The translations under genes and the position numbers were made by a program. A DNA stretch of 64,000 nt from an unidentified eubacterium SCB49 (GTDB lineage: Bacteria; Bacteroidota; Bacteroidia; Flavobacteriales; Flavobacteriaceae). The notes below the pieces were generated by a model. That model worked only from the letters and a program-made list of their open reading frames with translations. It was not told the DNA's origin and ran no database searches. Shown piece after piece: positions 52,981 through 61,349 of this stretch (position 1 is the first letter of the stretch; each line of letters starts with the position of its first letter). The stretch is from NCBI GenBank assembly GCA_000170815.1, contig ABCO01000005.1:176356-240355 (forward strand), in the 5' to 3' direction.

Positions 52981-53724
52981 ATGAAAAAAGAAATCATAAA
53001 AATAGAAAATTTAAAACGTGAGTTTACCATGGGGACCGAAACGGTTCACGCCTTAAAAGGAATATCATTTGATATTAAAGAAGGCGAGTTTGTGACCATC
53101 ATGGGATCAAGTGGATCAGGTAAGAGTACCATGTTAAATATTTTAGGATGCTTAGATCAGCCTACTTCGGGACTTTATGAAATTGACGGTATAAACGTAA
53201 AAGACCTTAGTAGAAATGAACTAGCAACCATTAGAAACGAAAAGATAGGCTTCATTTTTCAATCGTATAATTTATTAGCCAGAACATCGGCCATTGAAAA
53301 TGTAGAGTTACCGCTGTTATACAATAGTAAAGTGTCTACAGAAGAACGAAGAAGACGTGCTATTGAGGCTCTAAAAAAAGTTGGCTTAGGTGAACGATTA
53401 GATCATACACCTTCACAACTTTCTGGAGGGCAACAACAACGTGTTGCGATTGCTAGATCTTTGGTAAACAATCCGGTGATGATTTTGGCCGATGAAGCTA
53501 CAGGAAATTTAGATACACGAACCTCGTATGAGATTATGTCTTTATTTCAGGAGCTAAACAAGCAAGGTATTACCATCACATTTGTAACGCACGAAGATGA
53601 TATAGCAACATTTAGTAGTAGAACCGTAGTGTTAAAAGATGGAAATATCATTCAAGATTATAAGAATGAAAACATCCAGTCTGCTGCCGATGAGTTGGCA
53701 AAACTACCTAAACAAGACCATTAA
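52981..53724 (+). CDS. MacB-type ABC transporter ATP-binding protein
   Basis: The 247-residue ATPase has Walker [10 protein letters not shown], the Q-loop [10 protein letters not shown], the signature [15 protein letters not shown], Walker [12 protein letters not shown] and the H-loop FVTHEDD. It belongs to the MacB/LolD group of type VII exporters. E. coli MacB is a single polypeptide; here the ATPase and permease are separate genes, as in many Bacteroidota. The permease starts 2 bases after its stop. Confidence 0.95.
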   Translation: MKKEIIKIENLKREFTMGTETVHALKGISFDIKEGEFVTIMGSSGSGKSTMLNILGCLDQPTSGLYEIDGINVKDLSRNELATIRNEKIGFIFQSYNLLARTSAIENVELPLLYNSKVSTEERRRRAIEALKKVGLGERLDHTPSQLSGGQQQRVAIARSLVNNPVMILADEATGNLDTRTSYEIMSLFQELNKQGITITFVTHEDDIATFSSRTVVLKDGNIIQDYKNENIQSAADELAKLPKQDH

Positions 53725-53726
53725 TT

Positions 53727-54947
53727 ATGAGAGTATTAAACTTATTTAAAATAGCGATGAAAGCAATTATTCTCAATAAAACGAGAACCTTGCTTACTAT
53801 GTTGGGGATCATCATTGGTGTGGCTTCTGTAATTGCCATGTTAGCCATAGGTGAAGGCTCAAAAGAAAGTATTCGAACTTCAATTTCTGCCATGGGTTCT
53901 AATATGATAACCATACAACCAGGAGCAGACGATAGAGGTCCTGCTAGAGGAAGTGGAGGTGATGTTCAAACTTTAACGCTTCAAAATTACGAAGTGATTA
54001 AAGAAAAAGCAGATTTATTAAGCTATATCACACCTGTGGTCAATGGGGGCGGACAAGTTATTAATGGTTCTAACAACTGGCCTTCTTCTATTTACGGTGT
54101 AAACCCTGAATATTTAGAAATCAAGGTAGTTGGTTTGCAAAGTGGTAGTATGTTTACCGATGCAGAAGTAAAGTCGGCTTCTAAAGTGGCTGTAATCGGA
54201 CAAACGGTTGTAGAAAATGTGTTTCCAGATGGGCAAGATCCTGTAGGACAAATGATTCGTTTTAATAATATTCCTTTTACAGTTATTGGTGTATTAGAAG
54301 AAAAGGGAGAAAACACCTTTGGTCAAGACCAGGATGATGTTGTTATTGCCCCGTATACAACGGTACAAAAACGTATTTTGGCCATAGATTACCTAAACCA
54401 AATTATAGCTTCTGCTATTAGTGAAGATGATGCTCCAGATGCCGTAGAGCAGGTTAGCACCATTTTACGTGCCGAACATAAACTACTGGATAATGAGGAA
54501 GATGACTTTACAGTGCGTTCTATGGAAGAGTTAATCTCAACGTTTAGTTCTACTTCAGAAATGTTAACCATATTATTGGTGGCCGTAGCAAGTATTTCCT
54601 TATTAATTGGAGGGATTGGAATTATGAATATTATGTACGTTTCTGTAAAAGAACGAACAAAAGAAATTGGTCTACGTATGGCTGTAGGTGCCAAAGGTGC
54701 AGATATTTTAATGCAGTTTTTAATTGAAGCAATTTTAATAAGTATCACAGGAGGGCTTTTAGGTGTAATTCTAGGGCTTGCAGCTACTGTGTTTATTGAA
54801 GAATTTTTGAACTGGCCTACAAGTGTAGCATTGTATTCTATCATTATTTCTTTTGCAGTATGTGCTGTAACAGGTATCTTTTTTGGGTGGTATCCAGCAA
54901 GAAAAGCTTCGGCTTTAGATCCTATTACTGCATTGCGATATGAGTAA
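53727..54947 (+). CDS. MacB-type ABC transporter permease
   Basis: The 406-residue protein has the MacB permease layout: one transmembrane helix near the N-terminus (about 20-42, TLLTMLGIIIGVASVIAML), a large periplasmic MacB_PCD domain (about 50-265) and three FtsX helices at the C-terminus (about 280-305, 328-360, 370-395), with GGIGIMNIMYVSVKERTKEIG and GWYPARKASALDPI motifs. The complex drives outward transport of peptides, toxins or antibiotics from the periplasm; its substrate here is unknown. Confidence 0.95.
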   Translation: MRVLNLFKIAMKAIILNKTRTLLTMLGIIIGVASVIAMLAIGEGSKESIRTSISAMGSNMITIQPGADDRGPARGSGGDVQTLTLQNYEVIKEKADLLSYITPVVNGGGQVINGSNNWPSSIYGVNPEYLEIKVVGLQSGSMFTDAEVKSASKVAVIGQTVVENVFPDGQDPVGQMIRFNNIPFTVIGVLEEKGENTFGQDQDDVVIAPYTTVQKRILAIDYLNQIIASAISEDDAPDAVEQVSTILRAEHKLLDNEEDDFTVRSMEELISTFSSTSEMLTILLVAVASISLLIGGIGIMNIMYVSVKERTKEIGLRMAVGAKGADILMQFLIEAILISITGGLLGVILGLAATVFIEEFLNWPTSVALYSIIISFAVCAVTGIFFGWYPARKASALDPITALRYE

Positions 54948-55077
54948 TACCTTTTATGATATCGTCTCTGTGTAATTTATTGTAAGAGCAATTTACTAAA
55001 ACACCAGAGGGAATATTTAGGAAAATAATAGTTTATTCAGAAGTTGGTAATAACAGCTTATAAAATGAATAATATTT

Positions 55078-55116
55078 ATAAAAAGAGACTGTCTTAAAAG
55101 GCAGTCTCTTTCTGTT
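55078..55116 (+). terminator. terminator of the tolC-macAB operon
   Basis: AAAGAGACTG (55082-55091) pairs perfectly with CAGTCTCTTT (55102-55111), followed by T-rich sequence. Confidence 0.85.
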
Positions 55117-55150
55117 TTAAACAATATAAATCACTGTGTTTTTTATTAAT

Positions 55151-55163
55151 GCAACTATGTTGC
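55151..55163. promoter_or_regulatory. palindromic operator 1 (GCAAC-TAT-GTTGC)
   Basis: A perfect 5-3-5 palindrome that covers the -33 TTG (55160-55162) of the promoter upstream of the TonB cluster. The same arms recur downstream of the -7 box. The layout is that of a repressor site of the Fur/Zur type or another dimeric regulator. Confidence 0.6.
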
Positions 55164-55189
55164 TGTATTGTAAATTTATAATATATTTG
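55160..55189 (+). promoter_or_regulatory. Bacteroidota promoter of the TonB/DUF4625 cluster (TTG-N19-TATATTTG)
   Basis: TTG (55160-55162) and TATATTTG (55182-55189) match the consensus with a 19-base spacer. Both flanks carry the GCAAC-N3-GTTGC palindrome. The leader to the first likely start codon (55366) would be about 270 bases. Confidence 0.7.
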
Positions 55190-55206
55190 CAGATCAAAAT
55201 GCTAAA

Positions 55207-55219
55207 GCAACTTTGTTGC
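55207..55219. promoter_or_regulatory. palindromic operator 2 (GCAAC-TTT-GTTGC)
   Basis: Same arms as operator 1, 56 bases downstream centre to centre, lying just after the expected transcription start. Paired sites around a promoter support strong repression or looping. Confidence 0.6.
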
Positions 55220-55339
55220 GATAGTTTGCTTATTGAAATCAATTTTGAGACAAGCAATAACTGTTTTTTAGTTCAAATAACAATTTAAAATTAAATAGTA
55301 ATAATTACTTCATCGTGTTATTGCTAATTATAAAAAATG

Positions 55340-55357
55340 AATTTGCTAAGGCAAATT
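55340..55357. promoter_or_regulatory. 18-bp palindrome (AATTTGC-TAAG-GCAAATT)
   Basis: Perfect 7-base arms with a 4-base centre, 9 bases before the likely ATG of the small membrane protein. It could be an mRNA hairpin hiding the ribosome start or a further metal-regulator site. If the upstream GTG start is used it would instead be coding. Confidence 0.4.
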
Positions 55358-55365
55358 TAGATTTA

Positions 55366-55680
55366 ATGAAAAGTAACCGTTTAATAAATACCTTTAGTTA
55401 CCTTCTCCTTTTTCTTTTCTTTACAATGAAAATTTCTGGAATGCATGTGTATTTTCATGTAGATGAAGACGGTGAAGATCATATTGAAAACTGTGTTGTT
55501 TGTGATGCTGCTATAACTAATAACTTAGCACCTGCATTAAACATTGCTTTTTTAGATTTTACTTTTAAAAACAATGAATATCCTTCAATAAATAAGATCA
55601 CAGATAAATATAAATTTGTGGATGCTGGTTCTTTTACTTCAGATCAGCTATTTTCTCGTCCGCCTCCGGCTATACTATAA
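55366..55680 (+). CDS. small membrane-anchored His/Cys protein upstream of a TonB receptor
   Basis: About 104 residues from the ATG (MKSNRLINTF). A GTG 51 bases upstream is an alternative start. One hydrophobic helix (about 10-25) is followed by a short metal-ligand-like segment: His27, His31, His39, C43-VV-C46, amid acidic residues (DEDGEDH). It ends in RPPPAIL. The H...CxxC...PPP layout recalls small DUF2946-like proteins encoded beside metal TonB receptors, but I do not identify the family. It is first in a unit with the TonB receptor and the DUF4625 lipoproteins. Confidence 0.65.
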   Translation: MKSNRLINTFSYLLLFLFFTMKISGMHVYFHVDEDGEDHIENCVVCDAAITNNLAPALNIAFLDFTFKNNEYPSINKITDKYKFVDAGSFTSDQLFSRPPPAIL

Positions 55681-55901
55681 GTACCCGTTTACATGTAATA
55701 AGATTAATAACAAACGATAGATGTTGTCATCCAGTTTGCCTAAAAATAAGAGTGAATTGTTGATTATTAGTTGTTTTGTTATTCGTTTTTAGTTTTTTAT
55801 TTAAGTGAATAATCTTAAAAAACACGAATCTTAAAAAAGCATGTCTAAGCTTCAAGTGCTCTTTCTTGAGAGTGCTAATTAAACCTTATAGTGTTTATAT
55901 A

Positions 55902-58271
55902 ATGATAAAATTAATATTAAGTATCTGCCTTTGTGTGGGGCTTTATTCCATTTCTTTTGCTCAAAATTTATTTCAGATTAAAGGGAATATACTAGATGCT
56001 ACTACGTCACAACCTGTAGAAGGTGCTTCTGTAGTAAGCGGAAATTTATTTTCAACTTCTTCTTCAAAAGGGTCTTTTGTAATAAATAATGTGAGCGAAG
56101 GTTCACATACGCTCACTATAAATCATATTTCATACGCGCCAAAAACGATTGCGATTCATGTAAGGGCAAATATGGAGGTGATTACTGTGTTATTGTCTGA
56201 AACTTCAAATACACTTGAAGAGGTTGCGATACAAGGAAAATCTGCTACACGAAAAAATAAAGAGAGTTCTATTGTAACCCATATAGTTACTGAAGAATTT
56301 CTAGAGAACAACAGAGAGAATAGTTTAATGCAAACCTTGAGTAAAATACCAGGAGTTAGTACAATTAATATTGGTTCGGGGCAATCTAAACCCGTTATAA
56401 GAGGTTTAGGCTTTAATAGAGTTGCAGTTGTTCAAAACGGGATTAAACATGAAGCACAACAGTGGGGAAATGATCATGGTCTTGAAATTGATCAATATGG
56501 CATCGAGAATATACAAATTATAAAAGGCCCTGCTTCTTTATTGTATGGGTCTGACGCCATAGCGGGTGTTGTTGACATACAGCCTTCTAAAATTCCTCAA
56601 AAAAACTCCTTTGATGGTGAGGTTAACCTTTTAGCAGAAACTAATAATGACTTGTTAGGGATTTCTACAGGAATTGAATCTAGGAAAGAAAAATTATTTT
56701 ACAGAGGTCGTATTACCTATAGGGATTACGCAGATTATAAAGTGCCTACAGACAAAATTAATTACGAAAATTACATATTTGATCTTTATGACAATAATTT
56801 AAGAAATACTGCAGGTAGAGAATTTAATGCAAGTTTTAGTATAGGTTATGTCACAGATAATTTTAAATCTGAAACTTTTTTTAGTAATGTGAATGCTAAA
56901 AACGGCTTTTTTGCCAATGCGCATGGTTTAGAAGTTAGAACCTCTAGTATTGATTATGATAGTTCTAATAGAGATATAGATCTTCCATATCATAAGGTAA
57001 ATCACTTTAAGGTAATTAATAATACAAGAATTAATCTTAATGATCATACCATAGATATAGACTTAGGGTTTCAGAACAATCATAGAGAAGAACATTCTGA
57101 GCCTGTACCTCACGGGTATATGCCTACGCCGCCAAATTCTGAAGAACGTGTGTTTCTTAAAAACACTTACGATTTAAATATAAGAGATGCGTTTACACTA
57201 AATGAAAAACATGATATTGTCGCAGGTATAAATCTAGAGTTTCAAGATAATGATATTGATGGTTGGGGATTTTTAATACCGGCGTATGATCGATTTACAG
57301 TGGGAGCTTTTGCCTATGATCAGTTTGAGTTAAACAAAGACTTACACCTTTTAGCTGGTATTCGTTATGACTTTGGTGTGATGAACACAAAATCGTATGT
57401 AGATTGGTACCCTTCTACAGTAAATAATGAAAATGGAACCACATCGAATATCTACGTTCAAAGAGCGCAACAGAAGTCTTTAGATTTTGGAAATTTTAGT
57501 GCTTCTACGGGTATTAGTTATATCAATAATAATACAACGTATAAACTCAATATAGGGAAGAGCTTTAGAATGCCGCTAGCAAATGAGTTGGCTTCAGATG
57601 GTGTAAACTACCACATGTATAGGTTTGAAAGAGGGAATCTTGATTTAGACCCAGAAACGTCTTATCAATTAGATGTTGATATAGAGCATACACAAAATGC
57701 TTTTTCAGTAGGAATAAGTCCTTTTTTAAATTTATTTGACAACTATATTTATTTAAACCCTACGTCAAACTATTATGAAACCCTTCAGATTTATGAATAC
57801 ACGCAGAGCAGTGTATTTAGATATGGGGGAGAAGCCAAGGCAAGTACTACAATAATTAAAAACCTACAATTAGATGCTTCTGTGGCTTACGTTTTTTCTA
57901 GACAAACAAGCGGTGCTAAAAAAGATTTTACCCTGCCTTTTTCACCTCCATTATCGGGATTAGTATCTGCGAGCTATCAATTAAATGATATTGGTTTTTT
58001 AAAGACGCCACAATTAATCATGGATTTTAAAATTGCTGCAGCACAAAATGAAATTGTTCCGCCAGAAGAAATAACTCCTGGTTATCAGTTGTTTAATATG
58101 TCTTTTATTTCAAAAATGGACGTTTTTAATAATAGTAAGCCTTTTGAAGTTAGACTAAAACTCAATAACCTTTTTAATGTTAAATATTACGATCATACCA
58201 GCTTCTATAGATTAATAGATGTTCCAGAAGCAGGTAGAAATGTATCAATGTCATTAAATATTCCTTTTTAA
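55902..58271 (+). CDS. TonB-dependent receptor, probable metal uptake
   Basis: The 789-residue receptor starts at the ATG MIKLILSICLCV; an upstream TTG would add 12 unlikely residues. After a signal peptide (1-21) come a carboxypeptidase-like domain (about 24-110, IKGNILDATTSQPVEGASVV), a plug (about 125-230; VSTINIGSGQSKPVIRGLGF, GPASLLYGSDAIAGVVD) and the beta-barrel ending MSLNIPF. A loop around 394-406 is His-rich (H394, H398, H404 in HREEHSEPVPHGY), and FANAHGLE and PYHKVNHFKV carry more. This and the His-rich lipoproteins after it point to a metal such as zinc rather than a glycan; no SusD partner is present. Confidence 0.88.
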   Translation: MIKLILSICLCVGLYSISFAQNLFQIKGNILDATTSQPVEGASVVSGNLFSTSSSKGSFVINNVSEGSHTLTINHISYAPKTIAIHVRANMEVITVLLSETSNTLEEVAIQGKSATRKNKESSIVTHIVTEEFLENNRENSLMQTLSKIPGVSTINIGSGQSKPVIRGLGFNRVAVVQNGIKHEAQQWGNDHGLEIDQYGIENIQIIKGPASLLYGSDAIAGVVDIQPSKIPQKNSFDGEVNLLAETNNDLLGISTGIESRKEKLFYRGRITYRDYADYKVPTDKINYENYIFDLYDNNLRNTAGREFNASFSIGYVTDNFKSETFFSNVNAKNGFFANAHGLEVRTSSIDYDSSNRDIDLPYHKVNHFKVINNTRINLNDHTIDIDLGFQNNHREEHSEPVPHGYMPTPPNSEERVFLKNTYDLNIRDAFTLNEKHDIVAGINLEFQDNDIDGWGFLIPAYDRFTVGAFAYDQFELNKDLHLLAGIRYDFGVMNTKSYVDWYPSTVNNENGTTSNIYVQRAQQKSLDFGNFSASTGISYINNNTTYKLNIGKSFRMPLANELASDGVNYHMYRFERGNLDLDPETSYQLDVDIEHTQNAFSVGISPFLNLFDNYIYLNPTSNYYETLQIYEYTQSSVFRYGGEAKASTTIIKNLQLDASVAYVFSRQTSGAKKDFTLPFSPPLSGLVSASYQLNDIGFLKTPQLIMDFKIAAAQNEIVPPEEITPGYQLFNMSFISKMDVFNNSKPFEVRLKLNNLFNVKYYDHTSFYRLIDVPEAGRNVSMSLNIPF

Positions 58272-58307
58272 TAATCAATAAATCAATAATAATTAAAATC
58301 AAAACAA

Positions 58308-59102
58308 ATGAAAACAAACACAATTAAATCAAGTTTTAAATTTTTAGCATTCTTAGGGTTTCTAGGTCTTTTTGTTACTTCTTGTAGTAGTGATGATGAA
58401 GGTGTAACTTTAGCTAATGCTCCTGAAATAATTAGCTTTGAATTTGGAGAAGGTGCCTCACATACTACAGACCAAGTAGGGTATAAGGGGACAGACCTTC
58501 ATGTAGAAGCAGAAATCAATGCAGAAGCCGTTGTAAGTAGTATTACGCTATCTATTCATTCACATGATTTACCATTAGGTGATGATGAGGTAGATTGGGA
58601 TTTTACACAAACGTTTGAAGACGCAGATTATCAAGTTATTAACCCAGAGTTTCATGAGCATGTAGATATTCCAGAAAATATACCAGCTGGAGAATATCAT
58701 ATAGAGCTTTTAGTCATTGACGAATTAGGAAATAGTACAGAGATTGATGGACATCTTGAAGTGTTAGAGCATCCAATAGCTTTAAGTGACATTCATATAG
58801 ATTCTACTGTTGTAAGAGGAGATGATTTTCATGTAGAGTTCTTTATAAATGCTGAAAACGGAATTAATAATATCGAATTAGATATACATGCGCATGATTT
58901 ACCTATTGGTGATGGAGAAGTAGAGTGGGATTATGAAGAAGAATTTCAAGAAGGTTATCACCTAGAGGAAGCAATAGAATTCCATAAGCACATTGTTGTT
59001 CCGTCAACTGCGCCTGCTGGAGAATATCACATCATCATTACTGTAGAAGATGAAGCAGGATTTACAAAAGAGTATGAGACTCATATAGATGTAACAGCTT
59101 AA
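58308..59102 (+). CDS. histidine-rich lipoprotein with two DUF4625 domains
   Basis: The 264-residue protein has a lipoprotein signal (Cys26 in LFVTSCSS) and two tandem DUF4625 domains (about 38-153 and 155-262). Histidines repeat with an exact 110-residue offset: 65/175, 84/194, 86/196, 116/226, 118/228, 131/241 and 149/259. They sit in matching motifs HSHDLPLGD/HAHDLPIGD, FHEHVD/FHKHIV and AGEYHI. This regular arrangement suggests that each domain binds metal at the cell surface or in the periplasm. It follows the receptor by 36 bases and precedes a single-domain relative. Confidence 0.88.
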   Translation: MKTNTIKSSFKFLAFLGFLGLFVTSCSSDDEGVTLANAPEIISFEFGEGASHTTDQVGYKGTDLHVEAEINAEAVVSSITLSIHSHDLPLGDDEVDWDFTQTFEDADYQVINPEFHEHVDIPENIPAGEYHIELLVIDELGNSTEIDGHLEVLEHPIALSDIHIDSTVVRGDDFHVEFFINAENGINNIELDIHAHDLPIGDGEVEWDYEEEFQEGYHLEEAIEFHKHIVVPSTAPAGEYHIIITVEDEAGFTKEYETHIDVTA

Positions 59103-59111
59103 TTATAAAAT

Positions 59112-59612
59112 ATGTATTTTAAAATTTATAAATCTAAGCTTGTCATAAGCCACTTTTACATACTGTGTTTCTTATTTTTATTAGCTGCTTGTTCTAGTGA
59201 TGACAGCATAGATAAAGATGAAGAAAAGCCTACTATAACTGTCGCTTATGACCAAGGTTTTCCTCAAAGTTGTACAGAACTTGTAAGAGGAGAGACGTAT
59301 GTTTTTAAGGCCATGGTATCAGATAATAAGGCATTAGCTTCTTATAGTTTGGATATCCACCACAATTTTGATCATCATACTCATGATGATCAGGGAGCAC
59401 AATGTGAATTGGAACCTATAAAGACGGCTGTTGATCCTTTTCTATTTGTTCAAAATTTTTCTATTGAAGATGAGGTGAAAAATTATGAAATACAGATAAG
59501 TGTTACCATACCAAATGATGTTGATACTGGAGATTATCATTGTGCGTATTCAGTAACAGATACAACAGGTTGGCAATCTAGGACCTCAATAGATATAAAA
59601 ATTATTGAGTAA
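59112..59612 (+). CDS. histidine-rich lipoprotein with one DUF4625-type domain
   Basis: The 166-residue protein has a lipoprotein signal (Cys27 in FLLAACSS) and one DUF4625-like domain. The ligand cluster is denser than in its neighbour: DIHHNFDHHTHDD (81-93, five His), with Cys54, Cys98 and H143-C144 (GDYHCAY). It lies 9 bases after the two-domain lipoprotein, so the three outer-envelope genes form one operon. It may be a divergent partner that hands metal to the receptor. Function is inferred only. Confidence 0.82.
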   Translation: MYFKIYKSKLVISHFYILCFLFLLAACSSDDSIDKDEEKPTITVAYDQGFPQSCTELVRGETYVFKAMVSDNKALASYSLDIHHNFDHHTHDDQGAQCELEPIKTAVDPFLFVQNFSIEDEVKNYEIQISVTIPNDVDTGDYHCAYSVTDTTGWQSRTSIDIKIIE

Positions 59613-59659
59613 TTTAAATATAGCATAACATTGATCTAGAATTAGTCCTTTGATGTTAG

Positions 59660-59697
59660 TTTGCAACGCCAGATATATTATCTGGCGTTGCTTTTTA
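59660..59697 (+). terminator. terminator of the TonB/DUF4625 operon
   Basis: GCAACGCCAGA (59663-59673) pairs perfectly with TCTGGCGTTGC (59681-59691), then a T run. Confidence 0.88.
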
Positions 59698-59711
59698 TAT
59701 GAATTTTTTAA

Positions 59712-59750
59712 ATAAAAAACCGATACAAATTAATGTACCGGTCTTTTTTT
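59712..59750 (-). terminator. terminator of the secreted propeller-like gene
   Basis: On the minus strand ACCGGTAC pairs with GTATCGGT with one mismatch (plus-strand arms 59719-59726 and 59735-59742), followed by a T run. Flanking A/T runs make it potentially bidirectional. Confidence 0.7.
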
Positions 59751-59768
59751 GAGGAAATACTTTTCTTA

Positions 59769-61349
59769 TTATTTAATAATAACCTTTTTTACAAGTGTCT
59801 TGTTTTGTCCAGAAAAGTGTAAAAAATACGTGCCAGGCACATTGATAGAATTAATAGATGTAGGTCCGTCAATTTCTTGTGTAGAGATAGACCTTCCTAA
59901 TAAATCAAATATCTCTAGTGAATAAGCGTCTTGAGTCTTAATGTTTATCACACCGTTTGATGGGTTTGGATAAACGACTAAAGAAGCACTATCAAAAGTA
60001 GTATTACCAAGAATTACTTCTACAGCACCCATTTCGTAAGCCACTTCTCTTTCATCCCATCCATCATCATTATCAGCACGCTTATCAGCCCACACAACAT
60101 GTAAGTTTCCTGCGGCATCAAAACGTGTAGTAGGACCGTTAGTTAACGCAGGTGTTTCAGAGTTAATAAGTAGTGGTTCTGTATATCCATCTGTCTCGTT
60201 ATAGGCGATAAACATATTGTTATCGTTTTGAAAATCTGTGTAAATAATACCACAATCTCCTTCTTCATTACAGTCTATTGTTATGTTTTTAGAGTTGCTT
60301 GTAGGAGAGTCAACTTCAAAAGCAGTTCCGTTAGCGGTAAATTCATCAGCAGAATTATCATAAGTGTAAGTGGTAAAAGCAGCACGTAATGGGCTTTGCT
60401 CTGTATGCATTGTCAATAAAGTGACTTCATTATTGTCATTAGAAGCGATACTATAGTTAAGTCCGGTTGTGTTTGTTACAGGAATAACTTGAAAGTCAGT
60501 TAAAGTATGAGCGACTTCGTCATAGATTTTGTATCCTAACTCTACACCAGAACTAGTACTTTGAGTGAATAAAATCATTGTTTTAGCATCACCTAGTTTA
60601 GCTACGTGTGGATAACCCGCATTAAGATTATCACCAAGATCAGATACTGCAATATCAGTAGACCAGTCTGTTCCGTCAAAATAACTTAAGTAAATCTCTT
60701 CATTAGTTAAATTCTCTCTGTAGTCATAACCCCATACAGCTACAGGTAAACCACTATCAGCTATAAATACATCATGTCTTCCACTTGTGTGGTTTACGGT
60801 CCCTAATAGGTCTGAAACCTTAACTCCGTCATTCCAAGTGTCTGTAGCTGCTTCATAATAAGAATAAGCAACATAATTACGCACGTTTTCGTAAGCCCAT
60901 ACATTATAGGTTACGTGTACATCGCCGTTTTCAGAAGCACTTACAGATGGGAAATGATTGTTTCTGTCACCTATTTCTCCTCCTGTATCCACAAATATTG
61001 GATCTGTCCAATCGCCTTCAGGAGACTTTTTACGGTACATTATTTTTTGTAATCCATTAGAGTGGTTGTCGTTGTAGACAACATGAACGGTTCCGTCTGA
61101 AGTGACACTCATTCTTGGATTCCAAGAATCTACAGTAGGATTATTAGAAACATTATAGTCAGGATTACTCCAGTCTAAATCTAGCTCTAAGAAATCTTTT
61201 TGTTCTTGTTCTAGAATACTACGTTCAGACAAGGAAGTTTGAAAAAAAGTCTTTCCATTGACGTCAGTTGTTTGTTCCTGTAATTCTTGCGCCTGGATAC
61301 CAGATATAATTAAGGTAAAAGCACAAGTTAAAGATAAATAGTTTTTCAT
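59769..61349 (-). CDS. secreted beta-propeller-like protein with T9SS type A sorting domain
   Basis: The 526-residue protein has a signal peptide (1-20, ISGIQAQ end) and repeated units such as WNPRMSVTSDGTVHVVYND, HFPSVSASENGDVHVTYNV and AGYPHVAKLGDAKTMILFTQ, spaced as in a sialidase-like beta-propeller. No catalytic residues of sialidase are recognised. The C-terminal 75 residues (VVYPNPSNGVINI, PGTYFLHFSG, KKVIIK) form a type A sorting domain for T9SS. It may be an adhesin or binding protein. It is monocistronic. Confidence 0.8.
   Translation of the reverse strand: MKNYLSLTCAFTLIISGIQAQELQEQTTDVNGKTFFQTSLSERSILEQEQKDFLELDLDWSNPDYNVSNNPTVDSWNPRMSVTSDGTVHVVYNDNHSNGLQKIMYRKKSPEGDWTDPIFVDTGGEIGDRNNHFPSVSASENGDVHVTYNVWAYENVRNYVAYSYYEAATDTWNDGVKVSDLLGTVNHTSGRHDVFIADSGLPVAVWGYDYRENLTNEEIYLSYFDGTDWSTDIAVSDLGDNLNAGYPHVAKLGDAKTMILFTQSTSSGVELGYKIYDEVAHTLTDFQVIPVTNTTGLNYSIASNDNNEVTLLTMHTEQSPLRAAFTTYTYDNSADEFTANGTAFEVDSPTSNSKNITIDCNEEGDCGIIYTDFQNDNNMFIAYNETDGYTEPLLINSETPALTNGPTTRFDAAGNLHVVWADKRADNDDGWDEREVAYEMGAVEVILGNTTFDSASLVVYPNPSNGVINIKTQDAYSLEIFDLLGRSISTQEIDGPTSINSINVPGTYFLHFSGQNKTLVKKVIIK

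Larger units (their letters stand above)
54948..55314. other. intergenic region between efflux operon and metal-type TonB cluster
   Basis: It holds the efflux-operon terminator and the palindrome-flanked promoter of the next cluster, listed separately. The part 55220-55314 is an AT-rich leader with no gene that I can support. Confidence 0.55.

Noticed and set aside
59663..59691. GCAAC...GTTGC at the end of the TonB cluster as a third operator
   Set aside because: The arms are part of an 11-bp terminator stem followed by a T run; the spacing between the GCAAC and GTTGC ends (19 bases) differs from the 5-3-5 sites.
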